64,000 nt of DNA, taken from positions 11,227,001-11,291,000 of the forward strand of contig OU612066.1 in assembly GCA_914767715.1 (NCBI GenBank). The letters run 5' to 3'. How positions within the stretch are numbered: position 1 is the stretch's first letter; each line of letters begins with the position of its first letter. Below, piece by piece: positions 35,076 to 49,196 of this stretch. A program made the translations under genes and the position numbers. The DNA is from Membranipora membranacea (taxonomy: Eukaryota; Bryozoa; Gymnolaemata; Cheilostomatida; Membraniporidae). The notes below the pieces were generated by a model. That model saw nothing but the letters and a program-made list of their open reading frames with translations. It ran no database searches and was not told where the DNA came from.

Positions 35076-35429
35076 GTAAGAACCCGCATATCCCTCAATT
35101 AGTTTATAAATTGATGCCCAAAATTCCATTTCAATTTCACACCAGTGGAACCAGGAAATTGTAAACCTTGGTATAATATTGCCAACTCTTGCTTTTACTC
35201 CCTACTAGAGGGAACCAACTTACATTTTCTAATGGGGTGTTTTTAAAATTAATCGGCAGACAACTTCCTTTGACTAAGCTATGCGAAAAAAGGCTATTCA
35301 GACAACAAATCTTGCAGATTAGTTGACATCGAGAGCTCTCACTGGTAGACATATCAAAAAGCTCAACCCAATTATGCAATTGAAGGTTGCTATATTGGGT
35401 TTGTAATGATTTAATTGTTTTTATCTATC

Positions 35430-35750
35430 GCAGTAGAGGCCTTCCTAAAAACGCTCGCATAAAATTAACGCTGAAAAGGGTGTGATATTTGACGTCACAG
35501 AGCTGTTAGTGCGCTGTGTTGATAGAAATTATTCAACAACTTTAGCTAAATAGGTCACACATCAACATCTTTGTTGACTACACACTGTATCTTAGTGGAT
35601 GCGGTTTTGTCTACATGGCCAATGTTTTATAATCTTTGACAAGGCTCTCCCACATAAATTATCACATTGCTGTCAAAACAAACATTATTGTGGCTCATAA
35701 TAAATTACCTCATCGATGATTGCAAAATATGCTCATCCTATAAACGTAAT
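35430..35750. mobile_element. Truncated left part of the long-TIR DNA transposon
   Basis: Nearly identical to 44868-45189 inside the element at 44760-46646. The first ~110 bp and everything after about 35750 are missing. The right break coincides with the deletion of the unit 3 R gene. Confidence 0.65.
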
Positions 35751-36725
35751 TTGCTTGTGTTTGGAGTTGCTTCCCCTCAAGTGGCTGCATGACCTATTTC
35801 ATTACTTGGATTTTCTATACATCGTTCAGTACTTTTGCATTAGGTCAATCATCAATTCAGTCTACAAACCATAACCAACCATAGAAATGGCCTTGCAGAA
35901 CAATTTTAATAGCCTGGATAGCTATATCTTTAGATTTTTTTTCAGTTACCTAAACAACCTAATTAAACATCTCACCAAAGCAATTCCGCCCAAGCTGTTA
36001 ATTGAAATTAAATTTTCCAGCCAATACCGAGAGAGCCCTAACAATGATGTGATAATTCCAGACTCCATCCCAATAATTTTATTGGAATCACATTCATGAC
36101 TCATGAGAGAGAGTAATGACAGGCGAAGGCGGAGGGGGGGAGAGGGGTTGGGTGAGGGCGAATTCCTTTCAATAGAGCTTTGATTAGTTTGTCTGTGCTT
36201 GTGTTGAATTTTTCACTAAACGTTGACCCTGAATGGAGCTTTACCGTTTTAGAGCCGTAAGAACTTCAAAATTCAGGCGCGTTGATAGTCAGCAGAAAAG
36301 CAATATTTATAGCAAATTTATTTGTGACCGTTGTGATCCCTCTTCTGGTATTTGTGATAATTTGACAATTTTCATTGCAAAAATGGTCATTTCACTGACA
36401 TGGGTGTGATTCAGGTCAATTGCCATATAATCCAGGATATTTTGCTGAAATTAAGTTTACACCATAAAAGTGGATGTCAATATTATATGTCAGTAATAAT
36501 ATTGCATTACATCTTTCATCTGCCTGCATAATCAAACGCATTCATTCACTGATATAATCCTGTACTCCTGCTATACATAATCTATCACATGCAGCCATTT
36601 CATCTATCTAGAGCCTATAATGGTATAATTTTAATGAATAAAAGCTCAGAATTTTAATACTTTTATTACTGTCATTACATAACAAAAGTCAGAAATATGT
36701 AAAATGGATTAGAGCTGACACTATA
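35751..36725. repeat. Post-R block (unit 3)
   Basis: Collinear with 7855-8850 and 49670-50640. No gene is supported. Confidence 0.55.
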
Positions 36726-38777
36726 GGTTACAGGTTAAAGTCTACATTGCTGTTATTATTATTACTGATATCTACCATATCTGGGTGATGTTGCATTTTA
36801 TACCTGCCCCAGATGTCCATCTTGAGATCTTGCCCAGCCATGTCTGTCGGTCAGGCAGCCTTTGACAGTTATCCCCATTTTGAAACATAAACAACATGGA
36901 TGGGCTGACTCAAATCCCTACTCTCAGATGCAATTATGCCTGTGAGCTAGGGCCTTTTTCTCTTACCTGATAGTAGAAGGTGCCTTGTTTTTGCCATATG
37001 ACTGCTCATTGATGGGCAACAACAACAAGGCTCTATCTTATTCCGGGTAGGAAAATACTGTCGAGTCTTGCACAACAAAATGACCTCAAGTTAAATCTAA
37101 AATGAAATATATGTCACCAGCTGATGTAATTTCAGCCAAAATAATTGGCTTGGGTCATATATATAGAGGCAGTCAACATTATCTTGGAGAACTTTAGATT
37201 CGTCACCACATTGATAAGGTTTGCCTGTGAACTTATTTCCATGCTAAAATAAAAAGATTACATATTTTTTCTGGTAGTATTGATAATTCCAGGGACTTTT
37301 GTGCAGAAGACAAAGTTAAAAACAATTATTTTTGAAAGAAAAATGCTAATTGAGTAAATTTTAAAAGTCTGTGTGAACTACTAGGACACACAAAGGTATA
37401 AAAATACAGAGAATACAGGTAAATGCGATTATCGCAATAAAAAATTGTCACCAAAGTTCGCTAGGGTGAACCTGTAATCGCACTTGGATAGCGTCAAACC
37501 CTCACTTTAACCAAGCCTTGTATCGCTTTTTAATTTTACAGGCATCCGGCATCAGTAGTTTGGACCAATTCGAATATCAGTTTAAAAAATGTATAAATAT
37601 TTTATAAATAATGGTTTCACTTGGTGATAAAAAAAATATTATGCCTTTGCCTTGTCTCAAATTTTGGGCTATTTAAATTTATGATTTTTAAACATTGGCT
37701 CTCAATTCTTAAGTTGTCTTTTTTAATATAATATTCGTCGGAGCAATGAAGTAATGGTGCGCAATATTCAATGTTTAGTCTTATTAACCCTGTATCAGAC
37801 TGCAACTAAGGATTCATTCAAAAACTTATGATCTCTCTCAAAATTGGTATAGTTTTTTTTAATCTTTTTGACATGAGATTTAAATTTCGAGTTTTTATCT
37901 AAAATTACTCCTAGGAGTCAGGAGTGGTCTGCTGGTTGCTTTGTTACTTGTCCATCATTCATCCTAGCCAGGTTTCTTGCTGAACGGGACTAAAAATACC
38001 GGAGGTCCATTCTGTAGTTGCACACCTCACATGCAGTAAAAAGATCCCCCTCTGCCTCTTCTGTAAAAAGAGTCGCCGTAATCCCGGTGGGCAAGGGTAT
38101 AGGGTGCAGTTTGAGTACCATGGCTCCGAGTACCTTTACTCTAGAGGGGACAACCCTTTCCGCAATGAAGACTTAGACCTACTCCTAAATATTCTAATTT
38201 GTCTGACTGCTTTAAAGCCATGCCCTGAATATTTAGGTTGGGTAAATTTGTGTTATTAGAATTGGAAACAGTCATAACTTCTGTCTTTGTTGCATTGAGT
38301 ATTCAATTTATTACAATTGTTCAAGTCAGTGAAATGAAGTCAGCTAGTGAATGCTCAATATTTTCAGACAGTTATTGGCAAACAGATAACAAATTTTCTA
38401 GAGTAATGGCAATGGTAATGTAAATGGTAAATTGAAAAGTAAAGGGTCAATAACAGACCCTTGAGGAACCCCAGTAAGAATTAGATTTCTTTCATATAAA
38501 ATACCATTAACCTACATCGTTTGAGACCTGTTCAATAAATAATTTTATAAAAAAGATGCTGACAATGACAATAGTGTAAAGTTGCATTTTTGAGTAATTG
38601 GATACTAACAGCTTATGATTTACACAGTCAAAAGGTTTTTTGATGGCCAGTGCAGCAAGGGTTAAAAATTTAGAACTATCTGAAGATAGCATATATCTCA
38701 TTTCATTCACGACTACAATAATTACTGCCTTCAAATAAGGAAACAGCAAGTCAAGATTAAAAAATTGGTGGTATTAG
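36726..38777. repeat. Segmental duplicate A, upstream of T4
   Basis: Nearly identical to 50640-52745. It includes a candidate T promoter (TATA at about 37156). It lacks the tRNA-like B-box part present at 51850-51930. No gene is seen. Confidence 0.65.
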
Positions 38778-39874
38778 TGATCGATTTCATATATTTGTCA
38801 TGAGTATTAAAAACACTATGATTTTTGTTCTGGGTGTTAACTGTCCATAAATTAGTGTAAAAAGTGTAAAAATATATAGACTAAAGCAGATTGTTATAAT
38901 AAAATACGTGAGATTGTGGAAGAGAAGAGGAGGGAAAATAAAACAGCGACCAGAGAGTTAAAACAGGTTTGCATTTATGATGCGGACTAAAACACGATAA
39001 ATCGAGTCCGTTCCCTTTGACAACTGATCTTAGGAGTACGCAGGCGACCTGACGGCATTGTCTCGATGATGCTATGAATAAAATAAGTTTCATCTCGATA
39101 GATCGTCAGCACATACTTCTGACATCTTAGTTTGATCGCTTCGTCTAGACTTAGTTGGATATTAGCACCGTGTTTTGTGGCTTCATTCAAAATCGATTGC
39201 ATAGCATTTTGCTGAATACTATACATGTGGGGATAATATAGAAAAATAGCAAAAATCAATTTCGAATCAATAAAAGTTCTATAAAGCTGCGTGATTAGTT
39301 TTGTATCTGCACCAAGAGCATGAAAACGCCTCACAACATATAATCTCTGTTTAGCTTTAGAAATGACCATATTTGCATGCTCACTAAATCTTAGTGTGTT
39401 ATCAATCAATGTGCCAAGATACCTGACAGAGCTGGAAAGCTCGATAGGCGTGTCGTCTAACACCAGCTGCGGGACATCAGGAGCAACTTGGGCGGAAGAG
39501 AAAACCATCTCATGTGTTTTACCTGCGTTCAATAACAGGTCGTCAGCAGCGCAGACACTGGCAATGCGGCTGACTTCATCAAAATATAGCATGTTGTCGG
39601 TAGTAGGGTCACCAATAAAGCCCAGCAGCACTGTACTGCAGCATACTTTATCACGGTAGCTTGGTCATGTGAAGCCCGGATACTATCGGTGTAGAGGATA
39701 AAGAGAACAGGACTCAGCACTGTCCCTTGTGGCATGCCGGTATTAGTGATTAATAAGTCCGAGATGGCATCAGGGCTGGTGCGGGTGTACTGCAGGCGGT
39801 TGGTAAGGAAACTCAAAACCCAGTTCATGATAGAGACGTCGAGGTGAGCCATTCTTGAGATTAGGGTACTAACA
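38778..39874 (-). mobile_element. 5'-truncated non-LTR retrotransposon, minus strand
   Basis: On the minus strand 39852-39529 reads GMPQGTVLSPVLFILYTDS, an RT block, and 39631-38987 reads the following thumb and C-terminal part (SVRYLGTLIDNTLRF). The two frames are split by a 1-nt deletion inside the YADD catalytic box, so the RT is inactive. Flanks carry tattag (38772-38777 and 39875-39880), a short target duplication, and 52745 shows the empty site. Confidence 0.8.
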
Positions 39875-39880
39875 TATTAG

Positions 39881-41285
39881 CAACAAAATCAACGGTGCTG
39901 TCGTACTGAACTGAACTTATTTGAGTTCTCATTTGATGGGAGGGTACTATTTTAAACACACCTGTTTATGTGAAGGAGCTGGAAGGGCTGCCAAAAGTTT
40001 CTACATCCAAACTGCATAGGCAAGTATGGTGATGCTTTCAAATCAATGCATGAAGAAGAGATTATCTCAGACAACAAGCCCTAACAAAGACCTGAGATAC
40101 CATTGTCTCTCTTACCAAATGTTTAATCCTCACCTTCCATTGTGTTCATAAAAAGTGTGAGGTGTGGCAACAAATGGTTTTAGCTGGGACGTAATTGATT
40201 GCTTGACAACACTTAAAACACAAAAGTCAAGATGGAATAATCATTGATCAAATCTCAGCTTAGGGAAAGACTGCCATGTCAGATTACACCAATCACAATC
40301 AGCAAAGCTTTCAGAAATCATAGAAAGGGGTTGCAAAATGCAGCAAAAAATTACCTCAACACAACCCTAATTGTGTAGCAGGGTATCATCATGTCAGCAG
40401 AGGGTGCAGTTTACATAATCTCAAGTGGCAAACCAGGCTGGGATTAATTTGGAAAGACTTAATCATGTGTGCTCTCTTTTGTTTCCATTTTTTTATCCAA
40501 TAGGATGACAATAAGAAAGTCCCGTCTGCCCTTTGGTTTACAAATCCTGGCAAAAAGTGCAGATTTAATATGAGGGAAAAAGTTTAATGCTTCAACAACA
40601 ATCGAGGAGGTCGTTGCTTCCTAGGCCAAGGGTTTAATTTGTGATTAACACTTACCATAATCCCTAAACAAAGGCCTGACATGAATAATCAGTGAGATGT
40701 TTATAATAGTGTATCTGATTTTTTTGTAACAATCCCGTCCAGCATGGCTCTTTTGAATGTAAGAAAAAAATTATCCATCAATAACCAAATATCATTAATA
40801 ACTGAAAAATTTCACATATTATTCACAATGTACTTCATAATGGAGCAGTGCCCAGTTCTACACTTTGGCTTCATCAGAAAATAAATAAAACTGTTTCTGC
40901 GGCAACTCCAAATTTCGATGCCTTTATCCTTCTTGGGTAATCTCATTTTTATTCACAAAAATCACAAAGTTACAGAACAACAAGTTATAACTTACACAAT
41001 ATACTTTGTTACGATATTCTTAACCTACGATCTGGTTTTCATATTATCCCTTATGGTCAAACAAAGGATGATCAAACTAAAGTTTCTCAGTCTCAAACCC
41101 AATTTACAAAGAACAAAGCCTACCTGGTGGAAATTCATTAATTTTTAATTACCCTTTATACTAAAATATTTACCTGAAAAATAAGAGCCTAACGCATTTA
41201 AAATAACATTCAAGAAACTAACATATTTACCTGAAAGATGTCAGCTATCTATCGCATTGAAAATAGCATTCAAGAAAGTAACGCA
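39881..41285. repeat. 5' flank of T4
   Basis: Near-identical to the T3 flank. No gene is called. The frame at 40918-41148 is shared with T3 but broken in T1, T5 and T6. Confidence 0.55.
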
Positions 41286-44058
41286 ATGAAGATCACACCA
41301 TCTACCACGTTTTTCAAGCTGGATCATCTTTTCATTTTAGCAGGTGAGTGCAATGAAACCTTAGATTTGCAATATTGATCAGCAGTTATGATTCACAGAA
41401 AAACCTTTCATATATATATACTTTACAGCCCTACATACATACAGCCCCTTTGCTCACTATAATAATGAAATATGTGATATATTATTGTTGGTTGGTAGTG
41501 GTAGCTGATATCCACTGTGTTTCCATGTGAATTTTCAGCTCGAGCTGACTTGTCACCTCTTGGCTCACCCTAAAATATGCATCCACTTTGAACCAAAACT
41601 CAATAAACATCTGCCGATCGGCAGCCTTTGATGATAACTGTCGGAGGGGGGAGGGGTCTTTATCCATACGAATAGCCACAAAATTTGCTCAGGTCGATAT
41701 CATTAAAACACAGTGATAGATTTGTGTCTCATCATCAGGGACAGTTGGTAATTAGTAGTATTAGCCTCAAAAATGATCCTATATCTATACCTATCCTAGA
41801 GCATTATAGCACCATTCCTATAAATATGTCATTTTTCAGTTTTAGTAAGTCAATATCATGCTGAAAATTGCTCAACACTCAGATTCTGGACCAAAAGTAC
41901 CTGGGACAAATTGATAATCAGAGGATCTTATAATTTTCTCGCTGTCGATCCAACATCTAAAGAAATTGTCACCACGGACTATCATGATGAAGGTTAGTTA
42001 CTGTCCTAAAGTCAAATCATCAGGAAACTACCAGCCACAGAATCACCAACTACAGAAAGTCCAAAGCAATGTTTAGAAGGCAGGTAGTGCTGTAGTACTT
42101 ATGCAATATTTTTACACTGACAAAGTCCATCACTTCTGGGTAAAAATATGCCTAATGTTAGCAATTGTCCCCGTGCTCATCTATTTGGTATTTTTGCCTA
42201 GTTCTGTACAAACCCAATAAGCATTTAAATCTATGCCATGAGGTAACATTGCTCAAATTGTAGGTTAAACTTTAAAGATGCTAGGAAAATATAAATAGAG
42301 GGTGGGGGTAATCACTAGCATCATATTGGCTTTTTTAGCCTGATGGCCAAGATCAAAGCCTCACTGCCAATGGGCCATTAGTGCCTGTTTCAGATTCTAG
42401 CAGCTTGCTGCGCACCCAAGTTCAGGAGGTTCTATATGGCCTCTATATGCATTCTAGTTTTCTAAGATGGATCACACTCTCAGTACGAGGATTCTGGCCC
42501 AACCTCAGTTTTGTCATAAACAGGGCAATGTAATGGCCTTTATAATCAAAGTATCTTCTTTCCTATAGGTGAAAAACCATGAACAACCTTCAACACAGTC
42601 AATTTTTTTTAATTTGGTGCTCAAAGCACTTTTTAATTTTAAAAAATCAATTGGTTGCTGCCATTGATCAATGAGTGTACTCTATTTGATTTTAGCCACT
42701 TTTGATCAGTTTTTGAAGTTCGATATTTATGAACTGGACGGAGTTGAGGCTACAAGAAGATTCATAGTAATAGACATTTGTAATTGGAAGCATGATCAAA
42801 CTGGTCTATGGGTTACTTACTCTGAAGGGCAATTGACAGCAGATCTATTTGGAAACAGACTGATAGCAACGGTATTGTGTAATTATCAAATGAGTCATCA
42901 TGTAGCATCGCTTTTTTTGCATTAACTGTTTATACTATCAGAAGCTTTCTTATTGCAATTACAGAAGACAATCTCATAAGTCTCGAAGCTCTTGCAAGGC
43001 CTTGCAATGCTCTTGCCAGAGTCCTACCAGTCTTGAGATTTTGTGGTTCACAATCGCATAAGATTTCACTCTAGAGGTCTTGCAGCAGTTGCGCAATAAT
43101 CTTACAATTTCTAAGATTTTGGTTCACAATTGCCGAATCTGAGAGATTTTATCAAAATATTAGTCCAATTAATGCATAAACAGCCAAAGCCTCAGCCCTA
43201 ATGTTCACAATTATTTTTTCTAAGATATCTCATTGCAACTGTTTTGAAACAATCGAGAATTCAAGACCAAACTCTAACAATGTTGCTGCAAGTGGGCAAC
43301 AGGCTTTAGAGACTCCTTGATTAATCTGTCCATCGGTTTTATATCAGCCTAGGCCTGAAATGGTGGGTTGTTGGGCTGCTGGCTTGACTGGCAAACAATA
43401 TTGAGACTGGCAAACAATATTGAGCTGCATATATACTGCCCGTGCACAGGGTTTTATGCGTGTCGGAAACTTTTGTTGAAAAAAATATTCATATCTTTTT
43501 CAGCCCAGTGTAAAGCATGCAGCCCAAAATGTTTCAATGTGTGACAACAATGTGTTCGAGTTTATTGGTGAAATATGGAGATTCAAACTTATCAAACATA
43601 GTAGTAAGTGCTTCATTAGAATGTGCAGATTTTGTTGTTTAAAGAAGCAACATGTATTGGGTTGTTAGAGTATCTATTATCATGATTGTTTTTTTTATTA
43701 CTCTATTGGCATCTTTGTTTAACATTTTTTTTTGTTTCTGGAGATCTAATGACTGTTAAAGCGTTGGCACAGCCGTATGTTTTGTATTTTATTATTATTA
43801 ACAGGCTCTCTGCACCAAGCACACAATCAACGTTGAATCTTTGTTGATTATAAACTTGATGGAAGTAGACTCTCTCATATTATTAATACTAATTTGTTAA
43901 CCTGCCAAGTCATAATTAAACAAACATCATGTTTTGACTTTCATTTTGCAGGAGGCCTAGATAAAATTGTAGTCTGTGCTGTTAAAAGTAGAAGAACACT
44001 CAAATTAAGGCTAACTGATGTCAAATCCTGTTCGCCACAAATGGAATATAGACTTTAA
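41286..44058 (+). CDS. T4: small secreted four-cysteine protein, beta-trefoil-like (five exons)
   Basis: Exons 41286-41343, 41840-41992, 42696-42871, 43504-43603, 43952-44058; phases 1, 1, 0, 1; 197 aa. The start is the first family ATG (MKITPSTTFF); the second one is ACG here. The exon 2 donor is GTTAGT rather than the family GTAAGT, but the GT is kept. Four conserved cysteines occur (NCSTLR, SMCDNN, VVCAVK, KSCSPQ) plus an extra one (DICNW) shared only with T3. It has sequons NCS and NVS. TTA in exon 5 keeps the frame that is stopped in T3. It is the intact member of a very recent T3/T4 pair. The first exon of R3 follows 325 bp after the stop. Confidence 0.72.
42336..42526. mobile_element. 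SINE-like repeat in T4 intron 2
   Basis: Copy of the T3 insertion at the same site, so it predates the T3/T4 duplication. Confidence 0.6.
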
Positions 44059-44382
44059 ACGATAGAGCTATAAAGGTTGATAAAAACTCGCAGACTCTAT
44101 GTTATATGTGATCATTTAATTGGTGATCCAATAAGAACACTGTATTTTAGTAGCTCTCTAACGTAGTAATAAATTGTGGTTTCTCAATCAACTTTTGCAA
44201 AATAAAAGAAAAAGATATACATTTGAACAAAAGAGATTAAGTTTAGCGATATAATATAAGAGCAGCCATTCGCATTAGTTCACATTTGGTGTTATGGCAA
44301 AGGCTGAAGGTGTTGTCTCTACTCTTGATAAAGCAACATCATTTTACCGCAAAGTGAAGAAATTTACAACCTTTACCAGGAT

Positions 44383-47300
44383 ATGGCGAGCTATTTATAT
44401 GAGGTAAGAACCCGCATATCCCTCAATTAGTTTATAAATTGATGCCCAAAATTCCATTTCAATTTCACACCAGTGGAACCAGGAAATTGTAAACCTTGGT
44501 ATAATATTGCCAACTCTTGCTTTTACTCCCTTCTAGAGGGAACCAACTTACATTTTCTAATGGGGTGTTTTTAAAATTAATCGGCAGACAACTTCCTTTG
44601 ACTAAGCTATGCGAAAAAAGGCTATTCAGACAACAAATCTTGCAGATTAGTTGACATCGAGAGCTCTCACTGGTAGACATATCAAAAAGCTCAACCCAAT
44701 TATGCAATTGAAGGTTGGTATATTGGGTTTGTAATGATTTAATTGTTTTTATCATTAAACCACTAGGTGGCTCAATATTACTTATGCATCACATTATTCT
44801 CTGATTCTTTACCTCCGTAATGATATGCTTCTTAAAAAATTGATCCACTCTAAGTGCATTATATATCTATCGCAGTAGAGGCCTTCCTAAAAACGCTCGC
44901 ATAAAATTAACGCTGAAAAGGGTGTGATATTTGATGTCACAGAGCTGTTAGTGCGCTGTGTTGATAGAAATTATTCAACAACTTTAGCTAAATAGGTCAC
45001 ACATCAACATCTTTGTTGACTACACACAGTATCCTAGTGGATGCGGTTTTGTCTACATGGCCAATGTTTGATAATCTTTGACAAGGCTCTCCCCACATAA
45101 ATTATCACATTGCTGTCAAAACAAACATTATTGTGGCTTATAATAAATTACCTCATCGATGATTGCAAAATAGGCTCATCCTATAAACATCCATTACAGG
45201 AATGATACAAGCCCCAATTCACAAAGCCAGAGTTAATTAGCTACGATCAATTTGTCTAACAAATATTCAACACACATTATTAAATTCATGATCCTTAGTT
45301 TTGTGCAAAATATTTCAATGGCAATAATTTCGTCAGATAACTGATGTTATCTAAGTGACAGTTCTGTTGATTCAGAGAATGAAGCTTCTGGGGCCATTCT
45401 GGAGGAATAGGGCATGCAAATGATGGTGAAGGAATAGGTTTCTTTCCAAGAACTGACCGTGGAAGACATGCATGTAGAGGTAGGCTTGTTTCTCAAGCAG
45501 AAGGACAATAATATTTCAACGGACATTACAATAATTGATGACAAATGGATTTTGATTTACATAATCAGCAAAAATTTGTGTAAATAAAAATGTGGTTGAT
45601 TTTCTGGCTATTTAAACAAATAAAAAGAATGTTTGTCACAGTTAGCCCCAGCACAGTATTTTTTGGATTTACCTCGGCACGCCATCTACCCAGAACATTA
45701 TTTAGAACTTTATCATCACATAGAATATTTGTCTGCTGGTAAAGTTGGATCAATTAAAAATCTCCAAATATAAATATACAATGGATGGCAAACAGCAGGT
45801 CCTCACCGAAAGTTTTTAGTAAAGTTCACATTATTATACATAACGGCACGCAGGCATACTGATAAGCTTGTCAGTTTCAAGAATGTGAGAACAGTAATAC
45901 AGTTAATGTCTAAAGCTTTATCTTAAGTCTAAAGCTAAAACAAATTGGAATGCTAAGGTCTAAAAATTCTTGATCTCCTTTCCGCCGTCGCCCTATTTTC
46001 ACCAACTTTGTGCAGCCGATGACTCAGCTATCGCTCGATTAATTTATTATCTGACCTGCGTCTTACCTCAGTTTATAGCATGTGTCATTTATTCTCAATC
46101 GAACACACACACCGCGTGCTTGTTGTAGTATAAAATTCCAAGTTTGTTTACTTAGCCAGTGGATTTCAGTGGAGTATTGTACCCAATGGGGGCCTTTCAT
46201 ATAATACCTTACTACACAATATAGCCTTAGTTCAGTGCTCTGTGTTGACCTACATTTGCAGAAATCACACAAATAAGCTGACTTTTTAGACCATCATATC
46301 TCAAATTTGGGGATGGGGATGCCAGTGCCCTTCCATGAGGTTGCAATTGAGATGTGGATGCAAAGGCTCATAGTGGAAGATGAAAATCAGCACCATGGAT
46401 TTTCTGCTGTATTGAATACAAGATAGCTCTGTTTGTTTTGATTTTACAATAGGCTGATCACTCAAACAGCTCTCTGACGTCACAAAACGTTAGTCTGGCT
46501 TGATGTGAGCGTTTTCAGGAAGGCCTCTACTGGGATAGATACAAAATGCACTAAGAGTGGACAAATTTTCTAAAGATGTACATCATTACGGAGCTGAAGA
46601 ATCAGAGAATAATTTGATGCATGAATAAAATTGAGCCACCTAGTTGTTCAAGTGTTGATTATTATTATTATTATTACATTAGAAGTTTATATGTATAAGC
46701 TGATGATTGAAACTCTGTTTTGCCGCTTTTTTAAATTTGACTCATAAAACTCATAACGACTCATAAAACTTTTCGCATGAGTTCATCATATTTGTGGAAT
46801 AAGATTTATCTTAATTCTGCGTTACAGTTGATGACTTTGCCTACAGGTAAGATATTAAAAAGGGGTCATTGAACATTTGATTGAATTTATAGTTATCTAT
46901 CGAGGTTCAGTTCTGCTCTGGTTTCAAGAATAGCTTTTCTCTCCCTCACGCCAGACAAATCTCAGAGCAACTTAAACCTACCAAAAGATTTAAAAGAATT
47001 ACCCTACTACCCAGAACTCACATTTATCCCAAAGGCAGACATTTCCTAAAATACAGCCATGCTTTTATGAACTTTCAAACACCCCCAACTCCCTAACTTT
47101 AACGCTACACACAGGGCAAAGCGTTTCATAGCAGGGCAGCTTTTTTTGCTGTATTTATGCAAAGTATAACAATGAGAATATTCAAAGCAATTATATGTAG
47201 TTCTTGGAGATATTTTGTATGGATTGAATTCTTTCTGGTTTCCCCAGGGTTACTCTGAATATGACAGAACAGAACTTCAACACAACTATAAATCTGGGAA

Positions 47301-49196
47301 CAGATCGTCCCAAAAGCATCAAATCAGGATTAGAATCGTATCCAACAGCTTTCTATTCAACAGACAATGGTATCTACCATTGGGAAATTTCACAGGGATT
47401 GGAATCCTTAACCAAATTCATACAACGCAATGATGGTGATGGTGACATTATGAGCTTTCTACAAATTAGCAGTAACAAGTTTCTTGTTAGATTCAAGAAT
47501 TCGTTGAAAGTGTATCAGCTTACTGACTATGCTATGAACAACAACACAAAACAGGATACATTGGTGTGCAAAAGGCGTGGCTGCTGTCACCAATCTAGTG
47601 TAAGTTGCTGGCAGGACGAAACTCCAGATCTCGGACCCATTGCTGTAGATCACCGTTCCGCATCAGCTGTTGTCTATTATATAAATCACTCAACTCTCTA
47701 TAGGGTGGATCTCTCTGTAGGCTCGCCGCCACAACATTTAACTTCAAAAACACGGATGGAAGCGCCACAGCGATGAAATTGTATACTGACTACTCAATGG
47801 TGACTATTTTTTCCCGTAAAGATGTCATAATTACCGCAAATCATTTCAACCTAGAGTCACAGAATTCGAGCCTCATGCTATTCCGCGGATATAATGAACC
47901 TGTTGACAAAGCCATCTTATTGCAAGAAAGTTTAATTCTCTGCCACTCAGCTGAAGATTAGCTTTTAATTGACATGACCACAGGTTGCGGCCATGGCAGG
48001 AATAAAAAACCAGACATCCCTACTGGCCATAGACTCGGGCTTAAAAGTGATAGAGCTAGAGTACACTGGTAAGTTTTAAGATGTAATTATTTGACTATAT
48101 CCATATAAAGCCACAAAAACATGATAATTCAAAGACAAAAATATCTCAGATGGCATTCGATTTTGAAATTGTAGCTTAAAATATTTTAACTTTGATAACA
48201 TTTCATGTACTTTGCAAATTTGCATTTAAATCTCTTTTTTTTCAGTTGAAAATATCACTGATAATGCCAGCACACTGAGTGAAGCTCCAGATATTCCAGA
48301 TGTTTTAGATGTTCCAGCTGGCTCTGACAAGAAATCAACAGAATATTATGGTAATGAGGACCGCTCTCACATTGACAGCAAGGTTAAGAACAAAAAACCC
48401 CTTCAATGTCTACCAATTCAGTAGAGACACCCTCTAGTGCACATGCAATCTAACAATGCCTATATGTCCGGTGAGCCTTACCATGAAGAGGTATTTGAAA
48501 ATCCAAAGCCAAGGCCTCCGATTCCAAGGCCCCAGTACGTACCACCTGGGATATCACCCCTGTCTAGTGCGTCCCAGCCTAGATAGTGCATCGAGTTCTG
48601 ATGAGGTTTCTAATTCAAACTTTCCTGGTACTCATACTGATGGCATTCACACTGAAGAATCACCGTACTGTGACAATCCTTGTGTTGTTCCTGATAATGA
48701 TGCAGAGGAATTTGATTACGATTACACTGTTGAACCATGCGGGCTGTCCAACTTTGCGGCTGAACCATATCGGTATAGGCAACCTGTAATGCACACACGA
48801 CCTTACGATGCTGATGAGTCCGATGAGCCGTACTATGAAGAGGTACTTCAACATGTAAATAGACCTATCAATGTTCCAAGGCCCAAGTATGTTCAACCTA
48901 GCATATCACCCCTGCCTAGTACGCCCCTGCCTGTTGTTTGTGCATCAAGTTCTGATGAGGTATCCGGTACTCATACTGATGACCTACATACTGAAGAATC
49001 ACTGTACTCTGACAATCCTTGTGTTTCTCCTGATGATGATGCAGAGTATGTTGATTGCAATGACGCAGAGTATGTTGATGGCGCGTATGCTGTTGAACCA
49101 AGTATGCTGTCTAACTCTTTGGCTGAATCATCAATTTTTACGTGGTGTTCATTTAAAGGTGTGCTATCTGACATTTTACAAGGATTATCAGCATAA
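44383..49196 (+). pseudogene. R3: receptor-like pseudogene with a fused, membrane-less structure
   Basis: Exons by homology: 44383-44403 (MASYLYE), 46828-46846 (signal exon shortened from 71 to 19 nt, out of frame), 47248-48068 (ectodomain) and 48246-48350 (stalk, the only copy here with a good acceptor, TTTCAG), followed directly by tail sequence. The ectodomain is open for 171 codons from 47261, then frameshifted near 47730. It has a TAG at 47959 and a deletion of about 90 bp. The membrane exon is deleted. The tail has TAG at 48422 and a 2-nt deletion near 48578, after which it is open with about two tail repeats to 49196. Intron 1 contains a 1.9-kb transposon. The 3' polyadenylation signal is altered (AAACAAA). 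Confidence 0.68.
44760..46646. mobile_element. DNA transposon with ~145-bp terminal inverted repeats, in R3 intron 1
   Basis: The left end from CACTAGGTGGCTCAAT and the reverse complement of the right end (CAACTAGGTGGCTCAAT) match over about 145 bp with scattered differences. I find no clear target duplication. The interior has no long transposase frame; 45347-45544 is a short unassigned frame. A truncated sister lies at 35430-35750. Confidence 0.7.
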
